Shown here: piece after piece, positions 34,295 to 42,998 of the stretch | Numbering within the stretch: the first letter of the stretch is position 1 | How the letters are laid out: every line of letters begins with the position of its first letter | Notes under the pieces: model-generated | Told to the model about the DNA's origin: nothing | Databases searched by the model: none | What the model saw: only the letters and a program-made list of their open reading frames with translations | Translations under genes and position numbers: made by a program | Source: JAZGEG01 sp964346665 | GTDB taxonomy: Archaea; Aenigmatarchaeota; Aenigmatarchaeia; QMZP01; QMZT01 | DNA: 64,000 bases | Direction of reading: 5' to 3' | Assembly (NCBI GenBank): GCA_964346665.1 | Contig: CAYFVC010000026.1 | Span: forward strand, 49,470 to 113,469

Positions 34295-34758
34295 ACGTAA
34301 TTTTTCATTTTCTCTTCAACTACCTCTTCGTGGATATCGTTTTCGATAATGCATGGAGTTACCTGGTGATTATATTAATCTTCTCGGTTCTGATCGATTT
34401 CACCCATTTACCATATTTGCTTAAGGTAGGAAAGGGTGTAGCGAAGAAAAGATTCGGCTCAGAATCGAGGACAAGGTTTCATGAAATGTATGGTCTCACC
34501 TTGTTCTCCGCGATTGTTTGCATTTTGTACTTTGTAATTGATCCTATAATGATCGAAATAATAGCGATTTGTATCGTCCTTCATTTCGCTATCGATTTCC
34601 TGACAGGAAAATCCATACCCTTTTACCCGTATTCCAAGAAAGAGGTTTTCCTTCACATTTTCCCATACGGTTACAGGGAGAAGGTTTTGTTCGAAATTTC
34701 ATCGACGATTTTGCTGGTGGTGTTGTTTTGGCTAAGGATAGGAAGTTTGGTTTCGTGA
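34291..34758 (+). CDS. Membrane protein of the YdjM/metal-dependent-hydrolase-like type
   Basis: A 155-residue protein with about four transmembrane helices (residues 3-15, 22-42, 70-100 and 130-150). It carries R-F-H-E-M-Y-G-L-T-L and H-F-A-I-D-F-L-T-G, the His/Asp pattern of the DUF457/YdjM membrane family, which is suspected to contain metal-dependent hydrolases. It overlaps cca by 4 bases and the following CDP-alcohol transferase by 4 bases (GTGA), so all three are translated together. The biochemical role is not known. Confidence 0.68.
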   Translation: MNVIFHFLFNYLFVDIVFDNAWSYLVIILIFSVLIDFTHLPYLLKVGKGVAKKRFGSESRTRFHEMYGLTLFSAIVCILYFVIDPIMIEIIAICIVLHFAIDFLTGKSIPFYPYSKKEVFLHIFPYGYREKVLFEISSTILLVVLFWLRIGSLVS

Positions 34759-35165
34759 GGAAGTTACGAAAGGAAGTGGATAAGGTGGGTTTAGCTTTGC
34801 CTTTGCCGAATGTTCACCCTAACGTGATATCGGGATTCTCTATTATGACATCGCTAGCATTCCTAGCGATTTTCAGGTTTTCAGTTGTTCTTTCCCTTTT
34901 ATTTTTGATAATTACCCTCGTATTAGACTGGTTTGATGGGTTGATCGCAAAGAAGTTCGAAAGGGGTTCTGAAGAAGGATACCTAGCGGATATAATGAGT
35001 GATAGGCTTTCGGAAGGGATAATGTTCGTGATTTTCTTCCCATGGTTCTGTCTTTTCGTTGTGAACTGCATGTTTTCGATTATATCCGTTGCGAAGAAAA
35101 AACATGTAATACTCCCGCTTAGGCATGTTTTTGTGATATATGTAATCTGGCTCATTTTAGGGTGA
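34755..35165 (+). CDS. Short CDP-alcohol phosphatidyltransferase-family protein
   Basis: These membrane enzymes transfer a substituted phosphate from CDP-alcohol to an acceptor alcohol in lipid synthesis. The catalytic motif D-G-x2-A-K-x8-G-x3-D-x3-D is complete at about residues 60-80 (DWFDGLIAKK ... GYLADIMSD), with Lys in place of the usual Arg. I chose the GTG at 34755, which overlaps the previous stop (GTGA). A frame opening at 34569 lies inside the upstream gene. The resulting 136-residue protein has only about four helices instead of the usual six, so the enzyme is shortened at the C-terminal side or the missing helices are supplied by the neighbouring membrane protein. Confidence 0.8.
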   Translation: MRKLRKEVDKVGLALPLPNVHPNVISGFSIMTSLAFLAIFRFSVVLSLLFLIITLVLDWFDGLIAKKFERGSEEGYLADIMSDRLSEGIMFVIFFPWFCLFVVNCMFSIISVAKKKHVILPLRHVFVIYVIWLILG

Positions 35166-35179
35166 AAGGCGAGAATATA

Positions 35180-35187
35180 TTTAAATA
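35180..35187 (+). promoter_or_regulatory. TATA box of the L1-L10-L12 operon
   Basis: TTTAAATA about 60 bases upstream of the L1 start. Transcription from near 35211 would give a leader of roughly 36 bases. Confidence 0.5.
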
Positions 35188-35223
35188 GTTTTGCCAATAA
35201 AAATAAAGAATCATAACCGTTTA

Positions 35224-35240
35224 CTGCGTAAGCAGGAGGT
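35224..35240 (+). promoter_or_regulatory. Leader hairpin abutting the ribosome-binding site of rpl1
   Basis: CTGC-GTAA-GCAG (35224-35235) is a 4-bp stem with a GNRA tetraloop; its last G is also the first base of the Shine-Dalgarno GGAGGT (35235-35240). Folding would restrict the ribosome-binding site. Archaeal L1 is known to repress its own operon by binding mRNA, but this hairpin does not obviously match the known L1 site, so the link is a guess. Confidence 0.35.
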
Positions 35241-35246
35241 TAGAGA

Positions 35247-35882
35247 ATGGCGGAAGAATTCTTGAATGAGATAAGGAAAGCGAAGGAAGGGGCCAAAAAA
35301 AGGAATTTTCTTCAAACTTGGGATTTGATGATCAACCTGAAGAACATAGATTTGAAAAAACCGGAAAACAAACTGGATCTCGAATTCCCTTTGCCTGAGG
35401 GCAGGGGGAAGGAAAGTAAGATCATTTTCATTGTTGATCTGCTTCTTACAGAAGTAAAGAAGGTTAAGGGGCTGATTATAGTTAAGAATGATTTAGAAAA
35501 ACTGGGGAAGGATAAAAAGAAATTGAAGAAATACGCAGAAGAATATGATTGGTGGTTTTGCGAAGCGCCTCTAATGCCCTTAGTTGGTAAAACACTTGGG
35601 GTTGTCCTCGGGCCAAGGGGTAAGATGCCAAAGCCCATCCCCCCGAAAGGGAGCGTCCATCCTTTTGTGGAGATGTCGAAAAGGATGGTGAAGATACGTT
35701 TGAGGGATTCACCTGTCATTCACGTCCCTGTTGGAACAGAGAATATGAAGGATGAACAGGTCATGAAAAATACCATTGCTGTTATGAACTTCGTGAAGGA
35801 AAAGCTTCCGAAGGGCAAGACGAATATGAAGGGCGCGTTCATAAAACTCACGATGGGTCCGAGTGTGAAATTGAAGGTGTGA
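35247..35882 (+). CDS. rpl1: Ribosomal protein L1
   Basis: L1 binds 23S rRNA at the mobile stalk near the E site. The 211-residue protein has the archaeal pattern: NFLQTWDLMINLKNIDLKKPENK at the start, the L-G-P-R-G-K-M-P-K-P motif at about residues 123-132, and V-P-V-G-T-E at about 160. It is preceded by GGAGGT. It heads the L1-L10-L12 operon; L11, often upstream in archaea, is absent here. Confidence 0.96.
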   Translation: MAEEFLNEIRKAKEGAKKRNFLQTWDLMINLKNIDLKKPENKLDLEFPLPEGRGKESKIIFIVDLLLTEVKKVKGLIIVKNDLEKLGKDKKKLKKYAEEYDWWFCEAPLMPLVGKTLGVVLGPRGKMPKPIPPKGSVHPFVEMSKRMVKIRLRDSPVIHVPVGTENMKDEQVMKNTIAVMNFVKEKLPKGKTNMKGAFIKLTMGPSVKLKV

Positions 35883-35884
35883 GA

Positions 35885-36910
35885 ATGGTTTCAGAAAAGA
35901 AAAAGCTAGCTGTCGAGGAATTGAAAGGTATTTTGAAAAAATATCCAGTAATAGGAATGCTTGACATGTTCAAGCTTCCTGCAAGACAGCTTCAGGAGAT
36001 AAGGGATGGTCTCAAGGGCAAAGCGGTTATAAAGATGGTGAGGAAAAACGTCATGAAGCTCGCAATAGAGGGTGTGAAAATCGAAGGGTTGAAAAAACTT
36101 GAAAGTGAAATAAAGAATCAGCCCGCCCTTCTTTTAAGTGAAATCAACCCTTTCGAACTCGCAAGAATTATAGAATCTTCGAAATCTTCAGCTCCTGCAA
36201 AACCGGATGATGTCGCTACAAAGGATATCGTTGTGAATGCAGGGCCAACAAACCTTAAGCCAGGTCCGGTCATAGGGGAGTTGCAAAGGGTGAAGATTCC
36301 AGCGGGAGTTGAGGGGGATAAAATAGTTGTAAAGGAGGATATAATAGTTGTAAAGGAAGGTGAGGAAGTGACGAAGCCTGTTGCGGATGTTTTAATGAAA
36401 TTGGGAGTAGAACCGGCCGAAATAGGTCTGAATCTTCTTGCCGTTTACGACAGGGGGATGATATACAAAAAGGATCTGCTCTTCATACCAAGACAGAAAT
36501 ACGAAAACGATCTGATTAATGCTTACAAATGCGTATTAAACCTCGCGTTGAACATTGGTCTTCCAAGCCCCGAAACCTTGCCTCTGTTTATAGCAAAAGC
36601 TCATCAGGAAGCGGTTTCCCTCGCTATGGAGGCCAATATATTGACCAAGGAAACCGTTGGGAACTTGCTCGCAAAAGCGCAAGTCGAAGCCGAAACGCTC
36701 AAGGAAAGGGTAAGGGATTTGGATGTTAAAGAAGAAAAGGAACCTGAAACGAAAAAAGAGAAAAAAACTGAAGAGCCAAGGAAGGAAGAAACGAAACCAC
36801 AAAAACAAAAAAAGGGAAAGGTGAAAGCAGGAGTGAAGAAGCCTGGAAAGGGGAAGAAGAAGTTAAAAGGTAAGAAAGATGTTGACAAAAAATCGAAAAA
36901 GGAGGGATAA
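35885..36910 (+). CDS. rpl10: Ribosomal protein L10 (P0)
   Basis: P0 anchors L12 dimers on the ribosomal stalk. The 341-residue protein starts MVSEKKKLAVEELKGILKKYPVIG and has the rRNA-binding domain, the archaeal insertion (AGPTNLKPGPVIGELQRVKIPAG), helical L12-binding spine (about residues 215-275) and a long Lys/Glu-rich charged tail. The usual C-terminal G-x-x-x-L-F element is missing: the end is Lys-rich (KKLKGKKDVDKKSKKEG). The ATG at 35885 is preferred; an upstream GTG overlaps the L1 stop. Confidence 0.93.
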   Translation: MVSEKKKLAVEELKGILKKYPVIGMLDMFKLPARQLQEIRDGLKGKAVIKMVRKNVMKLAIEGVKIEGLKKLESEIKNQPALLLSEINPFELARIIESSKSSAPAKPDDVATKDIVVNAGPTNLKPGPVIGELQRVKIPAGVEGDKIVVKEDIIVVKEGEEVTKPVADVLMKLGVEPAEIGLNLLAVYDRGMIYKKDLLFIPRQKYENDLINAYKCVLNLALNIGLPSPETLPLFIAKAHQEAVSLAMEANILTKETVGNLLAKAQVEAETLKERVRDLDVKEEKEPETKKEKKTEEPRKEETKPQKQKKGKVKAGVKKPGKGKKKLKGKKDVDKKSKKEG

Positions 36911-36912
36911 GA

Positions 36913-37209
36913 ATGGAGATTGTATACGCAGCCTTGCTCCTACACTCTCTTGGGAAGAAAATCGACGAGGCTGGTGTTAAGAAAGTGATGGAGGCAGCAG
37001 GAGCCAAAGTGGATGCCGCCCAGGTAAAGGCTTTGGTGGCAAACCTAAAAGACGTGAACATAGATGAAGCGATAAAGGGAGCGACTGTTGCTCAAGCCGC
37101 TCCAGCACCAGAAAAACCAAAAGAGGAGAAGGTAGAGGAGAAGAAGGAAGAGAAAAAGGAAGAGAAAGCTGAAGAGGCAGCAGCGGGTCTTGGCGCACTT
37201 TTCGGATAA
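36913..37209 (+). CDS. rpl12: Ribosomal protein L12 (P1)
   Basis: The stalk protein that recruits translation factors. The 98-residue protein has the dimerising N-terminal domain (IVYAALLLHSLGKKIDEAGVKKVMEAAG), an Ala/Glu/Lys hinge and the factor-binding C-terminal G-L-G-A-L-F-G. It starts 2 bases after the rpl10 stop. Its intact C-terminal motif contrasts with the missing one in L10. Confidence 0.96.
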   Translation: MEIVYAALLLHSLGKKIDEAGVKKVMEAAGAKVDAAQVKALVANLKDVNIDEAIKGATVAQAAPAPEKPKEEKVEEKKEEKKEEKAEEAAAGLGALFG

Positions 37210-37210
37210 A

Positions 37211-37236
37211 ACCTCTTATTTTTTAATTTAAGAGGT
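37211..37236 (+). terminator. Hairpin after the L1-L10-L12 operon
   Basis: ACCTCTTA (37211-37218) and TAAGAGGT (37229-37236) form a perfect 8-bp stem with a T-rich 10-nt loop, directly after the rpl12 stop. It is likely a transcript end or mRNA stabiliser. Confidence 0.5.
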
Positions 37237-37291
37237 GTCAAGACCTTCCTAATTCTGAAAATTTAAGTAATGTCTAGGGATATAATAAATT

Positions 37292-40126
37292 ATGAAATCC
37301 GATAAGGAGATAAAAAAAGAATTTCGAAAGAAGTTTTGGTCTAAACCTGACAAATATTACGCAACAAGCGTTCTTAAGGAAGAGGGTTTTGTCAGGAATA
37401 TATGCGTTAAGTGTAAGAAGCCGTTCTGGTCGATCGACTCTGAAAGGAAGGTATGCGGCGATCCCTTGTGCAGCGGGAAAGGCTTCGGGTTCATAGGAAA
37501 TTCGCCTGCCAAAAGGAAGCTCGGATATGTTGAGGTTTGGCTGAAATTCGCAAAAATGTTCAAAAAGTTAGGCTACGTTCCAATAAAAAGGTATCCTGTT
37601 GTAGCGAGGTGGAACCCGACTATGGAATATACTAATGCTTCCATTTCCGCTTTTCAACCTTACGTGATTTCAGGGGAAGTGGAACCGCCCGCAAACCCTT
37701 TGGTAATCCCTCAATTTTGTTTAAGGTTCAATGACATAGACAATGTGGGCGTCACACAATCGCATAACACTGGTTTTGTCATGATCGGGCAGCATATGTT
37801 CGTGAAACCGAAAGAATGGAATCAGGACAAGGTTTTCAGGGACATACACTTATGGTTGAAGAAAGGTCTGGGGTTGAAAAATTCTGACATAATCTTTCAT
37901 GAGGATGCCTGGGCTGGTGGTGGGAATTTCGGATCCTGCATGGAATTTTTTTCAAAAGGTTGTGAACTGGGGAATCAGGTTTACATGCTTTACGAACAAA
38001 CCAGGTCTGGATACAAGGAACTCAACATAAAGGTTCTTGACATGGGGATGGGTCAGGAAAGAAACGCCTGGTTCTCGCAGGGATGTGAAACTATCTACGA
38101 TGCGACATTCCCAACGGTGATCAGGAAACTTCTGAAAAAAACGGGTCTGAAAATTGACAGGAATCTGATGAGAAGATATATTCCTTATGCCGGCCTTCTC
38201 AACCTGGATGAGATAAAAAATATTGACGAGTCCTGGAGGCTGGTGGCTGAAAAGGTTGGCGTGGATGTTGCTGAGCTGAGGAATTTCATACTCCCCTTAT
38301 CCGGAATTTATTCAATTGCAGAACATACGAGGAGTCTTCTCGTCGCGTTGACTGATGGCGGTTTACCGAGCAATGCGGGAGGAGGATACAATTTAAGGAT
38401 ACTAGCGAGGAGGGGTATGTTGTTCAAAAACAAATACAGTTGGGATGTTGAATTACAAAGGGTGTGTGAATGGCACGCGAATTATCTTAAATCCATCTTC
38501 CCAGAACTTATGGGGAATTTAGATGGTGTCGGGAAAATATTGGAAGTTGAGGAAAGGAAGTATAAAAACATGAAGGGGAAGTCTATTAGGATTGTTGAAA
38601 AATTGATAAGAGAGGGTATCAACGAACGAAAACTTTTGAAAGTTTACGACAGTCAAGGGATTCCTCCAGAAATAATAAAGGAGGAATTTGAGAAGAAAGG
38701 GAAAAGTGTGAACATACCTGATGATTTTTATTCAAAAGTATCCGAGCTACACGAAAAGATCGAGCAAGTAACAGAGACTGAAAGGGGCGAAACCCTTCCC
38801 TTGGACGGAATCCCTGACACGAAAATTTTGTATTACAAAGATTACAAAAAGCTCGAATTCCAGACAAGAGTTCTGAAGGTAATCGGCGATTTCGTTGTGC
38901 TTGATCAAACCGTGTTTTACCCGACATCCGGCGGGCAACTGCATGATAAAGGGAAAATAAACGGGAAGGAAGTGAAGGATGTATTCAAACAGGGAGGAGT
39001 GATCGTTCATCTTCTCGAAAAAAATCATAAATTGGAGGAAGATCAAAAGGTGGAGGGGAGAATAGATGGAAAGAGGAGGAAGAAACTCTCGCAGCAACAC
39101 ACTGCAACGCATATACTAAATGCTGCTGCAAAAAAGGTTCTGGGTGAACACGTAAATCAGGCAGGGGCAAAGAAGACTGAAGAGAAGTCCCATTTGGATA
39201 TAACGCACTACCAGCCCGTAACGAGCGAGGAAATTAAGAAAATCGAGGATATCGCAAACAGTATCGTGAAAAAGGGGAAGAAAGTTGAAAAACTCCTTAT
39301 CCCGAGAAACGAGGCTGAAAAGAGGTTTGGGATGAGAATTTACCAAGGAGGGGCGGTCCCTGGAAAGATTATCAGGGTAGTTAACATCCAGGGAGTGGAT
39401 GTTGAGGCCTGTGGTGGGACGCATCTGAACAACACAAAGGAAGTCGGGGAGATAAAGATATTGAGAGCAAGTAAAATTCAGGATGGTGTCGATAGGATAG
39501 AATTCACCGCAGGGAAAGAAGCGGGGAAAGTATCCGCTAAGGAAAATAAAATTTTCAAGGAAGTTCTGGCTGATTTGAAAGAGGTTGTTGATTTCAAGCC
39601 TGAGAAAAACGTGGCGAGACAGTTGAGAGAGTGTTCGGATTTCTTTTCCGTTCCCGTTGACCAAGTTGGTAAAACCGTGAAGAAATTCATAGGTGATATC
39701 CTTAATTACAGCAAAAAAATGAGAAAATTGTTGAAAAGGAGAAAAGCTAAAAATGCAAAGGAAGCCTGCAAAATTGTTTTTGATCTGTGGAAAAAGCGGG
39801 AGAAGGAAGTGGAGAAATTCAGGGAGGAAAGGGCTGGTTTAGAGATAGAAAAGCTGGTGGGAAAGGTGAAGGATAACGAAATACTCGAAATCGTTGATAT
39901 GGATAGAAAGGGGATGATAAAGACCGCTGAATTCATCCTTTCGAAATATCCAGAATTAACGATAATTCTAGCTAACAAAGACGGGGATGTTATTGGAATG
40001 AGTGAAAGAAAGAATGTAATAAAACTCGTGAAAGAGCTATGTAAGAAATGCGGAGGTTCTGGTGGGGGGAAAGGGAGGTTAGCCCAAGGTAAACTGGATG
40101 TTAAGAAACTAAAGAAGTTCTTGTGA
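37292..40126 (+). CDS. alaS: Alanyl-tRNA synthetase (archaeal type)
   Basis: AlaRS charges tRNA-Ala and edits Ser/Gly mischarges. The 944-residue protein begins with the archaeal-specific domain containing CVKCKKPFW and CGDPLCSGKG zinc-like motifs (about residues 34-60). The class II core follows, then the editing domain with its zinc site H-T-A-T-H (QQHTATHIL) and C-G-G-T-H (EACGGTHL), and the C-terminal domain ending KCGGSGGGKGRLAQGK. The length is normal for archaea. No frameshift or intein is seen. Confidence 0.97.
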   Translation: MKSDKEIKKEFRKKFWSKPDKYYATSVLKEEGFVRNICVKCKKPFWSIDSERKVCGDPLCSGKGFGFIGNSPAKRKLGYVEVWLKFAKMFKKLGYVPIKRYPVVARWNPTMEYTNASISAFQPYVISGEVEPPANPLVIPQFCLRFNDIDNVGVTQSHNTGFVMIGQHMFVKPKEWNQDKVFRDIHLWLKKGLGLKNSDIIFHEDAWAGGGNFGSCMEFFSKGCELGNQVYMLYEQTRSGYKELNIKVLDMGMGQERNAWFSQGCETIYDATFPTVIRKLLKKTGLKIDRNLMRRYIPYAGLLNLDEIKNIDESWRLVAEKVGVDVAELRNFILPLSGIYSIAEHTRSLLVALTDGGLPSNAGGGYNLRILARRGMLFKNKYSWDVELQRVCEWHANYLKSIFPELMGNLDGVGKILEVEERKYKNMKGKSIRIVEKLIREGINERKLLKVYDSQGIPPEIIKEEFEKKGKSVNIPDDFYSKVSELHEKIEQVTETERGETLPLDGIPDTKILYYKDYKKLEFQTRVLKVIGDFVVLDQTVFYPTSGGQLHDKGKINGKEVKDVFKQGGVIVHLLEKNHKLEEDQKVEGRIDGKRRKKLSQQHTATHILNAAAKKVLGEHVNQAGAKKTEEKSHLDITHYQPVTSEEIKKIEDIANSIVKKGKKVEKLLIPRNEAEKRFGMRIYQGGAVPGKIIRVVNIQGVDVEACGGTHLNNTKEVGEIKILRASKIQDGVDRIEFTAGKEAGKVSAKENKIFKEVLADLKEVVDFKPEKNVARQLRECSDFFSVPVDQVGKTVKKFIGDILNYSKKMRKLLKRRKAKNAKEACKIVFDLWKKREKEVEKFREERAGLEIEKLVGKVKDNEILEIVDMDRKGMIKTAEFILSKYPELTIILANKDGDVIGMSERKNVIKLVKELCKKCGGSGGGKGRLAQGKLDVKKLKKFL

Positions 40127-40127
40127 T

Positions 40128-40550
40128 TTATGCTCCAGGACAGTAAACCGTTACCGTTTGTGATCTGCCTGCAACGACAAAGCTGTATGTGCATGTTTTT
40201 GGACAAGCTGCTCCAACACAACAACCTACTATGGTGACTTTCCCGTAACCGCCAGGATCTATGTCGGCGATTATAGTAGGACTTCCTACTTCTGTCCATG
40301 TTCCGGTTACTGAACCTCCTGTATCATCAAGAATTGTTACATCATTCGCCATGGTTATCTTTGACGTACCCATGTTGTGGACTATTGCCATCACATCCTC
40401 TCCGTTAACACATTTCTGTGTTGGGATCTCCACGGTTTTGGCTGTGAGTGTGGTGAGGTAATTGCTCATGTACGTCCATGCTGCAGCTGCCAAACCCACC
40501 GTTACCAACAACAGTATTATTATTGAAATTATAGGTGTGATACCCTTCAT
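40128..40550 (-). CDS. Archaeal type IV pilin
   Basis: A 140-residue pilin with leader MKG, then I-T-P-I-I-S-I-I-I-L-L-L-V-T-V-G-L as the assembly helix, the usual class III form. It has five or more cysteines (KCVNGED, GCCVGAACPKTC, VYCPGA), unusually many, suggesting a disulfide-braced outer domain. The gene follows the coiled-coil gene on the same strand by 27 bases and ends next to alaS. It is a third, diverged pilin type in this window. Confidence 0.85.
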   Translation of the reverse strand: MKGITPIISIIILLLVTVGLAAAAWTYMSNYLTTLTAKTVEIPTQKCVNGEDVMAIVHNMGTSKITMANDVTILDDTGGSVTGTWTEVGSPTIIADIDPGGYGKVTIVGCCVGAACPKTCTYSFVVAGRSQTVTVYCPGA

Positions 40551-40577
40551 TTTTTCATCCTCTCCTACATTAAGCCC

Positions 40578-41063
40578 TTATCTGTAAAGTTCTCTTGTTC
40601 TAGCTGGTGTTGGAGTTGTATAAAGTCTCTTGAGCCTTTTCTCGATAATCCCCAATGTTGTCAAAGCGGCCTGGTTTGTTTCGAAGTTCTTTTTATTCTG
40701 TTCTATTAATTCTGTGAGCTTGTCCACAAGCGGGGCCATCACTTCTTTCGAGACCTCAGATACCTCTTCCTCTTCGGCGGAAACCTTCAAAAGTTTCATG
40801 AACTCCCTCATCTCTAAAATTAGGTCGTCAACCTTTTTTGGGAGTTTCGAGACCTCTGCTATCAGATCGTTGTTCGCCTTTATGCTGTCGTCAATGATCT
40901 TCTGATTTGATTTTATGAGTTCTATTACCTGTTCCACGAGCCTTCGGATTTCAGAAGAATAACTGCCACCCTCAACTTTTTCTATCCTCTTCTCTAGCCT
41001 TCTCAGAGGTGATGTGGGAATTACCTCGTATTCCTCCTCTGGGCTGGGAATATCTGGTGTCAT
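40578..41063 (-). CDS. Coiled-coil protein linked to a pilin
   Basis: A 161-residue, mostly helical protein. It has a short Pro/Glu-rich start, then coiled-coil-prone stretches at about residues 20-65 and 75-150 with heptad-like Leu/Ile spacing (RRLVEQVIELIKSNQKIIDD, LVDKLTELIEQNKKNF). No signal peptide or transmembrane helix is seen, so it should be cytoplasmic. It is co-directional with and 27 bases upstream of the pilin gene. It may be an accessory factor of the pilus, by analogy with the coiled-coil FlaC/FlaE archaellum proteins, but I see no specific match. Confidence 0.65.
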   Translation of the reverse strand: MTPDIPSPEEEYEVIPTSPLRRLEKRIEKVEGGSYSSEIRRLVEQVIELIKSNQKIIDDSIKANNDLIAEVSKLPKKVDDLILEMREFMKLLKVSAEEEEVSEVSKEVMAPLVDKLTELIEQNKKNFETNQAALTTLGIIEKRLKRLYTTPTPARTRELYR

Positions 41064-41118
41064 AATAAATATTTGGCACTGTCTTAATATAAATATTTTA
41101 ACGAAAAGGTGTCTGGGG

Positions 41119-42756
41119 TTAGAATTCCCCTCCCGGTGGCATGCCCCCTGGGGGAGGTGATGGCATTCTCTCTCCTGCCCCTGCTGATATCATGTCGTCT
41201 ATTCTCAGTATCATCTCCGCAACTTCGCTCGCACTCTTTATCGCTTGAAGTTTTATCTTCAGCGGTTCTATCACTCCAAGCGTTAACATGTTGTTCACGC
41301 TGCCTGTGAAGATATCTAAACCAGAAGACAACCTGTTTTTTTCGTGCTCTGATCTTAATTGGGCAAGCTTGTCTATGGGGTCTAATCCCCCATTTTCGGC
41401 TAGGCTTTTAGGGACGATTTCCATCGAGTTTGCGAAAGCGTTAACAGCGAGTTGTTCCCTTCCCTTGAATGATTCTGCATACTTCCTCAGTTGTTTGGCA
41501 ATCTGTATTTCAACTGCTCCCCCACCTGGGACTACCTTGCCGAGTTCAAGTGATGCAGCCACTCCTTTCACCGCGTCTTCCATTGCCCTTTCCACTTCGT
41601 CAACAACGTGCTCGCTGCCACCGCGTATTAAAATCGTCACGGCCTTTGGTTCTCTGCATTTCTCAACGAATATCATCTCATCTCCTGCTATTTTCTTCTC
41701 ATCCACTAAACCAGCGTAACCAAGGTCGGACCTAACGAGGTCTTTTGTGTTCGTTACGATCTTCGCCCCTGTAGCCCGTGAAAGCTTATCCATATCGGAT
41801 TTCTTCACCCTCCTTGCAGCGAGCGTGTTCGCTTTCGCTAGGTAATGTTGAGCCATATCGTCTATTCCCTTCTGGCAGAAGACAACGTCCGCGCCTGACT
41901 TCACTACTCTATCTACCATTTCCTTCAGGCTCCTTTCCTCCTCATCTAGGAATGCCTGTAACTTTTCCGGGGAGTCTATGTTTATTTTCGCGTCTCCCTC
42001 AAGTTCTTTTACTTCCAGAGCAGAATCTATGAGTGCGATTTTCGCTTTTTCGATCCTCTTCGGCATCCCGGAGTGAACTACCTCCTTGTCAAGAACTATT
42101 CCGTCTATGAGTTCTGTATCGCTCATCGAGCCCCCCTGTTTCTTCTCTATCTTCACGTTATCCGTGTCTATGATCGCCTTCCCCTCCTTTACCTCTGCTA
42201 TCCTTTTAACCGCCTTAACAGAGATATCTGTCAGTTTTTCGGACGCCCTCTCCGCTGATTTGCCGGTCATCGCGGTATTAGCTATTTTCTTCAACGTCTT
42301 CTCGTCCTCTATGCTTACCTTTTCAGATAGCTTATCGATTATTTCCAGTGCCTTGAATTTCGCAAGTCTGAACCCCTTTGTTATGACCGTCGGGTGTATC
42401 TGTTGTTCCAAAAGTTTCTCTGCCTCTCTCAGAAGTTCGCCTGCAATTATAACTGCTGTGGTCGTTCCGTCACCCACAGCTTCGTCCTGTGTCTTCGCGA
42501 CCTCAACCATCATTTTCGCAGCAGGGTGTTCTATCTGCATTTCGCTGAGTATCGTCGCGCCATCATTCGTTATTGTAACATCTCCTAAAGAATCGACCAG
42601 CATTTTGTCCATTCCTTTCGGACCTAAGGTAGTTCGAACGGCATCGGCTACCAGCTTCGCTGCCGCTATGTTGTTTTTTTGCGCTTCTCTTCCCCTTGTT
42701 CTTGAAGTTCCTTCGGGAAGTATCAATATGGGTTGAACGTTTTGTGCTCCATTCAT
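41119..42756 (-). CDS. thsA: Thermosome subunit (group II chaperonin)
   Basis: An ATP-driven folding chamber subunit. From the ATG at 42756 the protein reads MNGAQNVQPILILPEGTSRTRG, the archaeal CCT opening. The nucleotide motif D-E-A-V-G-D-G-T-T-T is at about residues 80-89, with ATGAKIV in the apical region and a Gly/Met/Pro-rich C-terminal tail (PPPGGMPPGGEF). The length, 545 residues, is normal. A TATA box at 42798-42807 and GAGGTG at 42762-42767 fit the start; the long frame to 42837 overlaps the promoter and is rejected. Confidence 0.97.
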   Translation of the reverse strand: MNGAQNVQPILILPEGTSRTRGREAQKNNIAAAKLVADAVRTTLGPKGMDKMLVDSLGDVTITNDGATILSEMQIEHPAAKMMVEVAKTQDEAVGDGTTTAVIIAGELLREAEKLLEQQIHPTVITKGFRLAKFKALEIIDKLSEKVSIEDEKTLKKIANTAMTGKSAERASEKLTDISVKAVKRIAEVKEGKAIIDTDNVKIEKKQGGSMSDTELIDGIVLDKEVVHSGMPKRIEKAKIALIDSALEVKELEGDAKINIDSPEKLQAFLDEEERSLKEMVDRVVKSGADVVFCQKGIDDMAQHYLAKANTLAARRVKKSDMDKLSRATGAKIVTNTKDLVRSDLGYAGLVDEKKIAGDEMIFVEKCREPKAVTILIRGGSEHVVDEVERAMEDAVKGVAASLELGKVVPGGGAVEIQIAKQLRKYAESFKGREQLAVNAFANSMEIVPKSLAENGGLDPIDKLAQLRSEHEKNRLSSGLDIFTGSVNNMLTLGVIEPLKIKLQAIKSASEVAEMILRIDDMISAGAGERMPSPPPGGMPPGGEF

Positions 42757-42797
42757 TATATCACCTCTATCTATTGATTTGGTTATAAGGATAACGA

Positions 42798-42807
42798 TAT
42801 ATATAAA
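42798..42807 (-). promoter_or_regulatory. TATA box of the thermosome gene
   Basis: On the minus strand TTTATATATA lies about 45 bases upstream of the ATG, with a GAGGTG ribosome-binding site at 42762-42767. Confidence 0.55.
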
Positions 42808-42919
42808 TAGGTTATTTATAAGCTTTTCTCTCAACAATAAATTTAAACTTGAGATTAAAAAATATAGATTGTCTAAATATGGGCTCGTAGCTCAGCTTGG
42901 TTAGAGCGTCGGTCTTATA

Positions 42920-42998
42920 TGTCCAGCAGGCGCCCTGAAGGTTGACATAGGCAAAGCCTATGTCGTTCGAAACATAGCCTGTTTGTTTTAACCAAGAA
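42920..42998 (+). other. 79-nt anticodon-loop intron of tRNA-Ile
   Basis: Lies at the canonical 37/38 position. The anticodon stem is the outer helix; exon CTTA pairs with intron CAAG (three of four pairs good, last A-C mismatched); the bulges are TAT and AAA, each cut after the second base. Inside are AGCAGGC/GCCTGTT and a perfect 9-bp hairpin at 42944-42964. Confidence 0.82.

Noticed and set aside
34569..34754. N-terminal extension of the CDP-alcohol transferase
   Set aside because: It lies in a different frame inside the upstream membrane-protein gene; GTGA coupling at 34755 explains the start.
37211..37236. Hairpin after L12 as a possible sRNA or riboswitch
   Set aside because: A single AT-rich 8-bp stem directly after the stop is better explained as a transcript end.
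42086..42736. Plus-strand frame opposite the thermosome gene
   Set aside because: Antisense to a conserved chaperonin; composition is typical of shadow frames.
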